A DNA stretch of 64,000 bases, from assembly GCA_028023455.1 (NCBI GenBank), contig JAQFVV010013070.1:145001-209000 (forward strand). Reading direction: 5' to 3'. Both the position numbers and the translations under genes were made by a program. This stretch comes from Epiperipatus broadwayi. Lineage: Eukaryota > Onychophora > Udeonychophora > Euonychophora > Peripatidae. The notes beneath the pieces were generated by a model that was not told where the DNA came from, ran no database searches, and saw only the letters and a list, made by a program, of their open reading frames with translations. Positions 1-10,594 of this stretch are shown one piece after another; position 1 is the stretch's first letter; each line of letters starts with the position of its first letter.

Positions 1-1102
1 ATGAAAAAGTTTATCTATTTAATCTTATATCAAGAAGATAATTTTATACTGTATAACTTTACTAGTCATGCATATATAACAAAATAATTCCAATGCATGC
101 AAATGTCATTTATTACGCCTATAATGGAATTCTAGGATAAAAAGGAAAAAGGCTATTGTCTTTCTTAACAAATTATGCTTTAACAATGGATAGACATTTT
201 TTTTATGTTATAATTTATTGTTGTCTCTAAAATTGATATGTATATTTCTTTCAACTTTCAATTTTGTTTAAAAAAAAATTAACATGTAATGATGCGATAT
301 TGATAAGCATTTTCGTTATTACTTATAATAAATGTATAACCAATTTTTTCTCTTTAAAAAAAAACAAAACAAAACAATGTAACTTCATATCATTATAATA
401 TGATAATTTATTAGTTTGTATGATCTAGAAATTATATTATAGGTGGTTATAGATGTTCGGATGTGTGTGTGTGATGCTATAAATTATTATTTTAATAATG
501 TTGTATTTATTATGCTTCAATTTTGTTAATGAAGTTTATTTAAAAAAATAAATAATTAAAACCTTATCTGTTATAAGTTTGTTATATAGGAAGTATATTG
601 AATGTGAGTTGAAGGTATAAATGATCAAGGGATGATAAGATTATTTAGATTGAGTTTGGAGATATTATTTAACTTTCATGTATATAAGTATAATTATAAG
701 TATAAGTGTTCAGTTATTGTTTTTCCTTGCCTTTCTTTATTCTTGTATAGTTAGTGTTAGATGATATACACTGATTATAACAGATAAGTGTTGTATAAAT
801 TTTATAATACATATAAAAGATGATTGATTTATGGCAACCTCAAAGTTTTATAAATAAGCTAATAAAGAGTATGTTTTAAAAATACATTATATTTAAGATA
901 TTATAAAAGCACACATGTTCGAAAATATATGATTTCTATATTAAATATTAATCAATTTTGGTTTTACTGTAGAAGAAATATAATTGGTTAGAAAGGTGCA
1001 TAAAATAATATTTTTTTTTGTTTATTATTATTTATTTTGTCTTTTATTTTTTTTAATAAATGTTTTAATGAATTAAAAGCCCAAATGAATTGCTTGATTA
1101 TA

Positions 1103-1329
1103 TACATTTGATTCTAATAATTAATAAAGCAAGTCATATATAACATGACATTACTTTTATGAGCTTGTAATTACAAAAATGCACATAGAGAGCGTACCAA
1201 TAGCTCTAACAAGCTCGTAAATTAACAAGTGCGGTTATGAGAAATATTTAAAATATTTCTCATAACCGCACTTGTTAATTTACGAGCTTGTTAGAGCTAT
1301 TGGTACGCTCTCTATGTACATTTGATTCT
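1103..1329. repeat. Palindromic insertion with 13-bp target duplication inside the E1 5' LTR
   Basis: TACATTTGATTCT occurs at 1103-1115 and 1317-1329, flanking 201 bp that are absent from the 3' LTR copy. The right part is a perfect palindrome: arm 1183-1249 and arm 1251-1317 are exact reverse complements (67 of 67), around a single A at 1250. The remaining 67 bp (1116-1182) are unpaired, but contain GAGCTTGT, also found in the right arm. It resembles a fold-back or hairpin non-autonomous element. The long target duplication would also fit retroposition of a snap-back RNA. No coding capacity. Confidence 0.9.
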
Positions 1330-1648
1330 CCATTTCCCCACACATACATATATGGTTAACATAGCATAGTCCTAAAATATATAGATTTGCCAGTAGAAGT
1401 CAATTTATTTAATCTGTCTGGAGATGATAAATCACCACATTACAGTGCTAATAATATATTCTACTTTGCTTAGAATAGGTGGTGATGTAGATAAAAGATA
1501 CCCGATCCTCATCATTATCTATCCTATATTAAATATTATAATTGATAATTTTGCAATAGTTTTATAATTAAATAAATGTGTGGCATATAATTAAATTAGT
1601 GTTACAGAATTGTTATTAATAAATGTTTTATTACTTTTATTTGCATCC

Positions 1649-1679
1649 TATATAAAGCCCATATCCTATCACCTCAACT
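1649..1679 (+). promoter_or_regulatory. E1 LTR core promoter (TATA plus initiator-like site)
   Basis: TATATAAAG at 1649-1657 is followed 25-27 bases later by CTCAACTG, a plausible start site with A at 1676. Both elements are kept in the 3' LTR (about 8107-8137). This would place the U3/R border near 1676. The AATAAA signal in R-U5 is intact at 8256-8261 and 8907-8912, but mutated in this copy. Confidence 0.5.
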
Positions 1680-1843
1680 GAGCTAAGCCATAGAATAATA
1701 ACAATATAAGTATCTTTTAAATGAGTTGAAAAGCAATTTACAATTATAAATTTTATTCTATCTTGTATAGAATTGGCCCTGGGCTTTTATAAATCTAATA
1801 CAGTAAACAAGCGAAGAGAGCAGAGGTTACAGGATGGGTTAAG

Positions 1844-1861
1844 TGGCATCCAACATGGGGC
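1844..1861 (+). other. E1 primer binding site, tRNA-Lys type
   Basis: TGGCATCCAACATGGGGC lies 12 bases after the LTR end. It matches the known Lys-type primer site TGGCGCCCAACGTGGGGC at 15 of 18 positions. Position and match together make this the best evidence that the flanking repeat is an LTR. The 12-base offset from the LTR end is larger than usual for retroelements. Confidence 0.65.
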
Positions 1862-1880
1862 CTGATCTATGATTGGGTTA

Positions 1881-2250
1881 AGTGGCTGCCCAATCATGGG
1901 GCTCTGTTTAATTAAGTCTCATATCCTGTAGAATATTTATCTTTTGTTGGTTTAATTGCATAAGTGGCTTGCGTGACATGGAGGCCTCAACATTTATGAG
2001 TTAATTGCTCGATATATTTATGGATAAGTGGTTGCACAATGATTGGTGATTGATTCATCTTTGTTTACATGTGTATTTTGTTCTTTATGGGTGATTATAT
2101 ATTATACATTCTATTTTAAATGGTGACTAATGTGGATGGCTTGATATATACATAGAGGCCACAGCTGCCAAGATTTTAAATGGATGTCCAATCATGGGAT
2201 CTTGATTACTTAGGTCTAATATCTTGTAGGGTGTTTATATTTTTGTTGAT
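1881..2250 (+). repeat. Degenerate ~70-bp repeats in the E1 leader echoing the primer site
   Basis: The block near 1881-1950 (CCCAATCATGGGGCTCTG onward) recurs near 2179-2250 (TCCAATCATGGGATCTTG onward), with roughly four fifths identity by eye. Both begin with a core like the primer binding site at 1844. Weaker echoes (AAGTGG followed by a C-rich stretch) occur near 1962 and 2025. Confidence 0.6.
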
Positions 2251-3870
2251 ATATATTGGCATATACCTGAGATGATAGATAATCCAGTAACATCAGAATT
2301 ACTTTGTTCCTGTTTTGAATATACAGTTATTGCAAAATTGGTTTCAAAATAGAATCAAGTTGGCAGTTTTCTTATTCAAGGATTTTTTTATATCAATCTG
2401 GAAGATTAATAGAAATGTTTGATAAAATGGAATTAGAGATAAATGGAGCATTAACTAAGGTTTGAAATAAGCCAATTAGAGTTTGAAATAAGCCAATACC
2501 TGATAGATGTGTAGTAGATATATGAATGTCAGATGTATAATTTAAAAAAAAAAAACATTTTTTGTTTATGTGAAATAAATAAATACAGCCATGAAACAGC
2601 TTAGTTTCAAATTTTAAAGCTATATAAATATCACAACTTATAGTAAATGTTAAAGTTGATAACATTTTTTATATATATCTTTTGCTTGTCAATTAAATAT
2701 AGCATTGATGCCAGATAAGCATGTAATTATTGATAGTGTTAAATTATAAAGTAATAATGTTGTTCATATTCGGAACATTTCTGTTATAGAAAGTCTATAA
2801 ATTTGAAGGTTAAATAGAATGCTTGATTGTTGGAGTTTTGTTGGTTGTATTGCAAGTTTTGGTGGATGGAGAGTTTTTGTTATTGTCTTAACTATATGGT
2901 GTATTCATGTCACTGATTACTGATTGTTCTCATTCACTGCTCCAACCCAAATTATGATATCAGTTGTTAGTTATCACGAAGCAGTTAACAGTAGTCCAGC
3001 CATGATTTTGCCTCTAAGACTCCAGAGAGAGCAAGGCATAGTTCTTTCTAATATATATGTAATATTTGTCTCTAACACTCCCAAAGATGAGCAAGACAAT
3101 ATTTTATAAATAGCCCCTAAGACTTGGATGTAAGCAGGGCATTGTAATAGTGTTTGTAGTAAAATATTATGGGTTGTGGTAGCTTAGAGTGGTTAAAGTG
3201 GGATGATCATCAGAGTGTTCATGGAGCACTGTATATTTTGAGAGCAGTGATGGAATTCTTTTATCTATCTCAAAATTGTGAACTGCTAATAATTCTTTTG
3301 GTTGTCAGTATCTGTTGGATCTTTATAAGGATGGATGAATATATAACTTGAATATATAGCTCATTCTTAAAAGGCTATTTTCTATATTTTTATGCAAAGG
3401 TTGGCATTTACCATATTTAAGAAAAAATTGTATATCAGTTGTCATAGTAAATGCATGTCATCATTAATTTGATTTTGGTTATAATTTTTTTTTCTTTTGG
3501 GTTATAAATGCTGGTTGTAATATTTGGTTGCACCCAATACAACATAAAGATAAATGAATATGTTTAAATTATTTTGGTCTTTTATCAGTTATTTGAATTG
3601 GTGTAGTTTGTAATATGACTATAGCGGATCATGTAAAATTTAATTTATAATTTCAGCTATGTTTAGATTAATGTTATTTAATTAAAACTTAATGTCTTCT
3701 TGCCTATGTGTGTGTGGAAAAATTGAACATTATATGGGAAAATAAAATTGTGGAAATTTTATATAATTTTAGGTAGTGATGGTGAATTTGAATTGTTGAT
3801 TTGGTGGAGGTTGGAGCTGGTAAACCTTATTTTCTTAAGTAGTATTAATAAATTTTTAAGAGATTATAAA

Positions 3871-5150
3871 ATGGAAGAGTTTAGTTTATATGATAGTTTG
3901 GGTGGGTCTCAAGAGACACCATCTCCAGACATTGTTGCGATGTCCCCTGATCTTGAATCAGGAAATGAAACTATAGGTATGGCCTATGGAAGGTTTAGTA
4001 AGATGAGAGATAATATTTATAAAACCACAGATGATGATATGCTGATGTGGGCCAAATATTTTTTTTGCAAAATTAGAATCTGGACGAATAGAAGATAGAG
4101 AAAGGTCAGAAGAGATGTTAACAGATTTGAAATCAGAACTAAGGGAACTAAAGTCTGATCAAGTAAAATTAAAATTAGAATTAAGAGAAGATAGAGAAAA
4201 GTCAGAAGAGATGTTAACAGAATTGAAATCAGAACTAAGGGAACTAATGTCCGGACAAGTAGAAGATAGAGAAAGGTCAGAAGAGATGTTTGCAGAACTA
4301 AAGTCAGGTCAAGATAATTCAGAAGAAGAATTAAAAGAAATAAAATTGGAAATGGTAGAAATGAAGTTAGAAATGGTAGAAATAAAAGATAGTATAGTTA
4401 GGCAGATGAAAGTTGTGGAGAAGAAAGTAAAAAGTCAGGAATCAGAGATAGCAATAAAAATTAAATTGAGTCAAAAGAAATCAGAGGAGAGGATAGTTGA
4501 AATAAAGTCAGAAATGTCAGAGATAAAATTAGAAGTGAAATTAGAAACAAAGCTAAAAGCAAGGTTAGAAATATCCAAAATGAAACTAGAAATGCAAGAA
4601 TATAAAAGATCAGGTAATCAAATCAGTATTGTTAGAGACAAGTGTTAAGAATCCCCTTCACAAAATTAAAATATCTGATGATGATTCAATAGTGCTGTTT
4701 AAGGAAGAAAATCAGCAGACTGTTAAACTAGTTTGTAAAAATATTAGTTTAGCCAAAGAAGAGTTAAGGGCATATAAAAAACTCAGAGAAATAGGGGACC
4801 AAGAACTGGAATTAGACAGAAATAAGAGTGTGGATATATTTGAAGATATTAAAGAAAGTCTTGATAGGAATAAAGGGATTAGTGAATTCATATATGTAGA
4901 AATAATTTCTCTAAGCATGAAATGTCTACAAATTTTGAAAAACAAATTAATGAAATTTATTCATATTTCAGGCAATAAATTACAAAATAAAAGTAGAAGT
5001 ATAGTCTCTGAATATATTTGTAAGTACTTAAATTGGGACATGAAGATGAGTAGTCACAGAAAAGTACTGTATGGAGATGTCATATGTATAGTATCTAATA
5101 TAGAGCATATGATAAAGGGTGTTATTTATGTTGGAAAAATGATCAAATAA
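3871..5150 (+). pseudogene. E1 gag-like coiled-coil protein, frameshifted
   Basis: Three consecutive frames look like pieces of one protein. The first starts at the ATG at 3871 (MEEFSLYDSLGG) and is acidic and Ser/Pro-rich. It shifts frame at the run of eight T around 4059-4066 and continues in the frame open through 4648. That part is a Lys/Glu-rich amphipathic region with an internal repeat of the type SEEMLTELKSELREL, as in a long coiled coil. A second shift near 4610 leads into the frame ending at 5150. No zinc knuckle, protease, reverse transcriptase or integrase motif is visible. Its position after a leader and before the polypurine tract fits a structural (gag-like) role, but that role is inferred from place and composition only. 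A host-derived coiled-coil capture is an alternative. Confidence 0.5.
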
Positions 5151-5164
5151 AGATTAAATGTAAA

Positions 5165-5470
5165 ATGAAGATTATGAAGGACATTGATATGAATTCTCTT
5201 AGGAAAATTATTAAGCCAGAGAGAGATTTAGGAAAGGATAAGATAAAACTCAAAGGAGTAAAGGAAGAATTATTTAATATAAATCATCTTAAGAAAGTGA
5301 AGAATAAAGTACAATATATTAAAAGGATTAGAGTTAAATCTAGTAAAGTGAAAATGAAATCTTGTAGGAAAAAACTTGTTAGAAGAAAGGAGATCAAAAA
5401 TATAAACACAAGGTTTAAAGATACCTATAATGCTCATAGTTTGATTCTGTATCCTGCAAGACATGATTAA
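5165..5470 (+). CDS. Small basic ORF at the 3' end of the E1 interior, unidentified
   Basis: The 101-codon frame is open from ATG and strongly basic (runs such as KVKMKSCRKKLVRRKEIK). It starts 15 bases after the preceding frame stops. It could be the C-terminal nucleic-acid-binding tail of the gag-like protein, separated by another frameshift, or chance. No known domain is recognised. It ends about 225 bases before the polypurine tract. Confidence 0.3.
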   Translation: MKIMKDIDMNSLRKIIKPERDLGKDKIKLKGVKEELFNINHLKKVKNKVQYIKRIRVKSSKVKMKSCRKKLVRRKEIKNINTRFKDTYNAHSLILYPARHD

Positions 5471-5694
5471 TAAAAGATATACATATTGTTCAATATAGAA
5501 TTTAATTATTTTTTTCTTGCTTATTTAATGTTGCTAAAATATAATAAAAACAAGTGTTTGTAAAAGAATTAAATGTTTTTATTGTTTTATGTTTATTCGA
5601 TAAACATAATTTTCTAATTGAGGAATGATCTTAATGTAAAATTTGACGTGCTATTAATATTGATTGTTGTTTATCCAATTCATTTTTCTTTCAT

Positions 5695-5707
5695 AAGTGG
5701 GAAGGAT
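5695..5707 (+). other. E1 polypurine tract
   Basis: AAGTGGGAAGGAT directly precedes TGTAACC, the proposed first bases of the 3' LTR. A purine run immediately before the 3' LTR is the normal plus-strand primer site of LTR retroelements. Confidence 0.55.
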
Positions 5708-8284
5708 TGTAACCTTCCACATTGGCACCAGGAAGAAATATGGGAAGTTCACATTTGTGCTAACAATGGCTAAAGTTAATTATCTGAGAAAAAATGAATA
5801 GAGATGTAATTTGCTAGTTAAAATTAGGATTTAAAAAAATTAAAACTTTAAGTGGATGTACTGATTGGTAGAGTTTTGGATTATATGTTTGCTTGTAGGA
5901 GAGGAGGATGAATAACATCAGAGATGATTATATGTAGTAGAAAAATTTACATGTCATAATGAGCAGAAATATAAATATATTATTAATTAGAATTTTCTTT
6001 CCTATATTTTATTTATTATTTACTAATTATATATTGTTTATAATTTTATGTTTAAAAATGATAAAGATTATTTGTATATTAGTGAATAACATTTACAAAT
6101 TAATATTTGATGTTTAATATTTTTTTATTATATTTATTCCATTCAAACATTTTATTATTAAAATTTTATAAGTAAAATTCTGGCACACTTCCAAAGTTGA
6201 TTGTAATAAAAAGAAACACAGAGGGTGTGAGTGAAGAAAGACATAGAGTTTAAAACTTGAAGGAACGTAAAAAAAAATTCCGAGGAAGAAGATGTAAAAA
6301 AAAACTTAAAAGAATCAATAACTCTCTAAGAGTATTAGAACAAATATAAAAAAAACATTGCAAGGATTCTAATAATATAACCGTGGAGAATTTTTGTTAT
6401 TATACTACTGAAATGATATAAAAATGAGGAGATAAACACCCCCCCCCAGAGGGATACCAGCCGCCAAGTCTCTGTCAAACGATGGTCCATATTCACTATT
6501 TCAAAATGCCTGGATGATATGTAAGCTAAATTATTATGATTTATTTTAAAGTATTACCAAAGCCAAATAATATTAAAATGCCAAAATTGTTTAAAATAAA
6601 GCTAGCTAAAGTTTTCTTATAGATGCTAGAATTAAACGCTTGATTTTAAATTTTAAGAATTTTTTATCAATATTCTACAAAATAAAATTTAAAATGAAAA
6701 AGTTTATCTATTTACTCTTATATCAAAAAGATAATTTAGTCGCACATACATAACAAAATAATTCCATTGCATGCAAATGTCATTTATTACGCCTATAATG
6801 GAATTCTAGGATAAAAAGGAAAAAGGCTATTGTCTTTCTTAACAAATTATGCTTTAACAATGGATAGACATTTTTTTTATGTTATAATTTATTGTTGTCT
6901 CTAAAATTGATATGTATATTTCTTTCAACTTTCAATTTTGTTTAAAAAAAAATTAACATGTAATGATGCGATATTGATAAGTATTTTCGTTATTACTTAT
7001 AATAAATGTATAACCAATTTTTTCTCTTTAAAAAAAAACAAAACAAAACAATGTAACTTCATATCATTATAATATGATAATTTATTAGTTTGTATGATCT
7101 AGAAATTATATTATAGGTGATTATAGATGTTCAGATGTGTGCGTGATGCTATAAATTATTATTTTAAAAATGTTGTATTTATTATGCTTCAATTTTGTTA
7201 ATGAAATTTATTTAAAAAAATAAAGAATTAAAACCTTATCTGTTATAAATTCATTATATAGGAAGGATATTGAATGTGAGTTGAAGGTAGAAATGATCAA
7301 GGGATGATTATATTATTCAGATTCAGTTTGGAGATATTATTTAACCCTCACGTATATAAGTATAAGTATAAGTATAAGTGTTTATTTATTGTTTTCCCTG
7401 CCTTTCTTTATTCTTGTATAGTTACTGTTAGATGATATACACTGATTATGACAGATAAGTGTTGTATAAATTGTATAATGTACATAAAAGATAATTGATT
7501 TATGGCATCATCAAAGTTTTATAAATAAGCTAATACAAAGTATGTTTTAAAAATACATTATATTTAAGATATTATAAAAGCACACATATCCTAAAATATA
7601 TGATTCCTATATTAAATATTAGTCAATTTTGGTTTTACTGTAGAAGAAATATAATTGTTTAGAAAGGTGCATAAAATAATATTTTTTTTGTTTATTATTA
7701 TTATTTATTTTGTCTTTTATTTTTTTAATAGATGTTTTAATGAATTAAAAGCCCAAATGAATTGCTTGATTATATACCTTCCATTCTCCATTTCCACACA
7801 CATACATATATGGTTAACATAGCATAGTTCTAAAATATATAGATTTGCCAGTAGAAGTCAATTTATTTAATCTGTCTGGAGATGATAAATCACCATATTA
7901 CAGTGCTAATAATATATTCTACTTTGCTTAGAATAGGTGGTGATGTAGATAAAAGATACCCGATCCTCATCATTATCTATCCTATATTAAATATGATAAT
8001 TGATAATTTTGCAATAGTTTTATAATTAAATAAATGTGTAGCATATAATTAAATTAGTGTTACAAAATTGTTATTAATAAATGTTTTATTACTTTTATTT
8101 GCATCCTATATAAAGACCATATCCTATAACCTCAACTGAGCTAAGCCATAGAATAATTACAATATAAGAATCTTTTAAATGAGTTTACAAGCAATTTACA
8201 ATTATAAATTTTATTCTATCTTGTATAGAATTGGCGCCTGGGCATTTATAAATCTAATAAAGTAAACAAATGAAGAGAGCAGAG
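5708..8284 (+). mobile_element. 3' LTR of E1, cut by the assembly gap
   Basis: It begins TGTAACC after a polypurine tract, and from about 6693 it matches positions 1-1825 of the window. It runs into the N block just before its expected TTACA end. The LTR would be about 2.6 kb, long for an LTR. A C8 run and a short GC-richer patch (6440-6490) lie in its U3. TATATAAAG near 8107 and AATAAA at 8256-8261 mark the promoter and the polyadenylation signal. It has no palindromic insertion at the position equivalent to 1103-1329. Confidence 0.7.
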
Positions 8285-8784
8285 NNNNNNNNNNNNNNNN
8301 NNNNNNNNNNNNNNNNNNNNNNNNNNNNNNNNNNNNNNNNNNNNNNNNNNNNNNNNNNNNNNNNNNNNNNNNNNNNNNNNNNNNNNNNNNNNNNNNNNNN
8401 NNNNNNNNNNNNNNNNNNNNNNNNNNNNNNNNNNNNNNNNNNNNNNNNNNNNNNNNNNNNNNNNNNNNNNNNNNNNNNNNNNNNNNNNNNNNNNNNNNNN
8501 NNNNNNNNNNNNNNNNNNNNNNNNNNNNNNNNNNNNNNNNNNNNNNNNNNNNNNNNNNNNNNNNNNNNNNNNNNNNNNNNNNNNNNNNNNNNNNNNNNNN
8601 NNNNNNNNNNNNNNNNNNNNNNNNNNNNNNNNNNNNNNNNNNNNNNNNNNNNNNNNNNNNNNNNNNNNNNNNNNNNNNNNNNNNNNNNNNNNNNNNNNNN
8701 NNNNNNNNNNNNNNNNNNNNNNNNNNNNNNNNNNNNNNNNNNNNNNNNNNNNNNNNNNNNNNNNNNNNNNNNNNNNNNNNNNNN
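8285..8784. other. Assembly gap of exactly 500 N
   Basis: A round 500-N block is a placeholder rather than a measured length. The sequence on both sides is the same LTR end, so the true join may be an overlap, or may hide more element sequence. Confidence 0.98.
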
Positions 8785-8938
8785 GAGCTAAGCCATAGAA
8801 TAATTACAATATAAGAATCTTTTAATTAAATGAGTTTGAAAGCAATTTACAATGATAAATTTTATTCTATCTTGTATAGAATTGGCGCCTGGGCATTTAT
8901 AAATCTAATAAAGTAAACAAATGAAGAGAGCAGAATTA
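8785..8938 (+). mobile_element. Second copy of the E1 LTR R-U5 end
   Basis: It matches 8138-8284 apart from a 4-base insertion (TAAATGA versus TAATTAAATGA) and a few substitutions, and it continues to the LTR terminus GAATTACA at 8938. AATAAA is at 8907-8912. A short (TA)n tract follows. It may be the real end of the 3' LTR placed redundantly across the gap, an allelic copy, or a tandem LTR. Confidence 0.7.
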
Positions 8939-10594
8939 CAATATATATATATATATATATATATACGCCGACGCTAGCTATAACAATGAACTTTAATCTT
9001 TAATTTTATACAGGCATTTTTTAAAATTTTTTAAATTTTGTAGTTTTTATTCTAGTGAATATTGATATATATATATATTGTGATCTTCAGATTTTACTAT
9101 TGAATTGCTAGTTATATTTTGTAGTACTAAATGTTAAAAATTATATATATTTCATTTTTCGTACAATAAAAGTCATTGCAACAATAATAGTTAAAGTATA
9201 TCTGTGATTTATTTAATCATTTTATTATTGCTACTATAAGAAATTAATACCTTTAAACAGTCTTGCATTAGTCTATTTCAATATTTTTTAAACTTATTAA
9301 TTTAAATTCTTTGTAATTATAAGTGGTTAATCATAAATTATTACTTATTTAAAGTATAATTTAATTTTTCATATATTAGAAAAGTAAAATGAAAATAGGG
9401 TCAGCTTAATTATTGTATCTTTTTATTGCATCAAAATATCACAAATGAGCTTTAAAATGGGTTTACAATTTAGAAAGGTTGTAAATATTTAAGCTAGTTT
9501 TAAATAAACTATATGATTTAATTTTTAGTACTGTCACTAATTCATTAACCATTTAGGTAAAAGTGCAGTTATATATGTTAATTTGGTAGTATTAAAATCT
9601 TGGTTAATTTTAGAGAATTTTATAATTTAGATAATTAAAAATCTTGTTATCTTTTAAACAAATCATTAACTAATGCGTTTAAATTATTATTCATAGATAA
9701 GTCATTAACTATTACTATGTGTGGAGTGCATGGATGAAAGTTTTTATTTATTTAAAATTATTTTCTGGTTGCAAAATTAATGGTCAGAGTTAACTTAAGT
9801 ATATAATATTTTAAATGTTTATATATTTAAAAAAAAATAGAGTGTAATTTCAATAATGTTCTGAGAATTTAAAAGAAAACAAAATATATTTAAACAAAGT
9901 ATTTTTTATTACTGTAATGGTTTTAATATTTTTATATATAACAATTTATTTTAAATAATAATTGATTTTAAAAGGTGATGTAATACTTAATTATTCTGTC
10001 TAGACAAATTATTTTAAAATTTTCTATATGTAATTTGATCTATTTTTAGATTTAAAATATTGTGATATTTCAGCTAACCTGGATCTCATAAATTAATTAA
10101 AAAAATGTCAATCAACAAATCAATTTGTATCATGTGACTTACTCTAGACATCTTATCTTTCTTTAGTACATATCATGTAAGTAAAATTATGCTGTACTAA
10201 ATATATTAATTTATTAAGTTTTTGTAATTGTCCTCATTCATAATATAAGTTTTTTCAGCAATATGTGAAGCTATTATCAACAATATATGTACACTTCAGG
10301 AAGTGACTTGTTGTCTTGCAAATTTTTGCAACAGTAGATTTTTGCAAAATGTATTTCTGGATTTTATGATTTTTTATTAATTTTAATATTTCAATTTATT
10401 TATTTATTATATTCAAATCTTATTATAAAAAAAATAATTTTTAAATTAATTACTAACACTTTTAAACTATTTTTCATTAATTTTGAAAAGAATTCACCTG
10501 TTACTTCTAAAAAAAAACTTTATAAACAATATTTAAAGTGCTGAATATTGTTATTGTGTTCCATGGCATTGTCTATTGGCTTAATATAATATTA
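8939..10594. other. No gene seen
   Basis: Very AT-rich sequence starting with a (TA)n tract at 8941-8965 and an isolated GC-rich patch, CGCCGACGCTAGC. No ORF, repeat family or RNA gene is recognised. Confidence 0.6.

Larger units (their letters stand above)
1..1831 (+). mobile_element. 5' LTR (3' portion) of LTR retrotransposon E1
   Basis: This segment recurs as a long direct repeat at about 6693-8284, with scattered substitutions and small indels. It ends in GGTTACA at 1825-1831, the exact inverse of TGTAACC, which starts the other copy at 5708. A Lys-type primer binding site follows 12 bases downstream. Aligning the copies implies that roughly the first 980 bases of this LTR lie left of the window. 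A TATA box sits near 1649 and the last 155 bases would be R-U5. The LTR carries a 201-bp palindromic insertion that the other copy lacks. Seen: repeat, terminal inverted bases, primer site. Inferred: LTR identity and the missing left end. Confidence 0.75.
1832..3870 (+). other. E1 untranslated leader between primer site and gag-like frame
   Basis: About 2 kb with no ORF that resembles a known protein. It contains degenerate internal repeats near its start (see 1881-2250). The short open frames at 2924-3109 and 3169-3351 have no recognisable domains and no conservation I can test, so they are not called as genes. Confidence 0.5.

Noticed and set aside
8270-8791. Open frame across the N block
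   Set aside because: It is open only because N codons are not stops; there is no sequence to support a gene.
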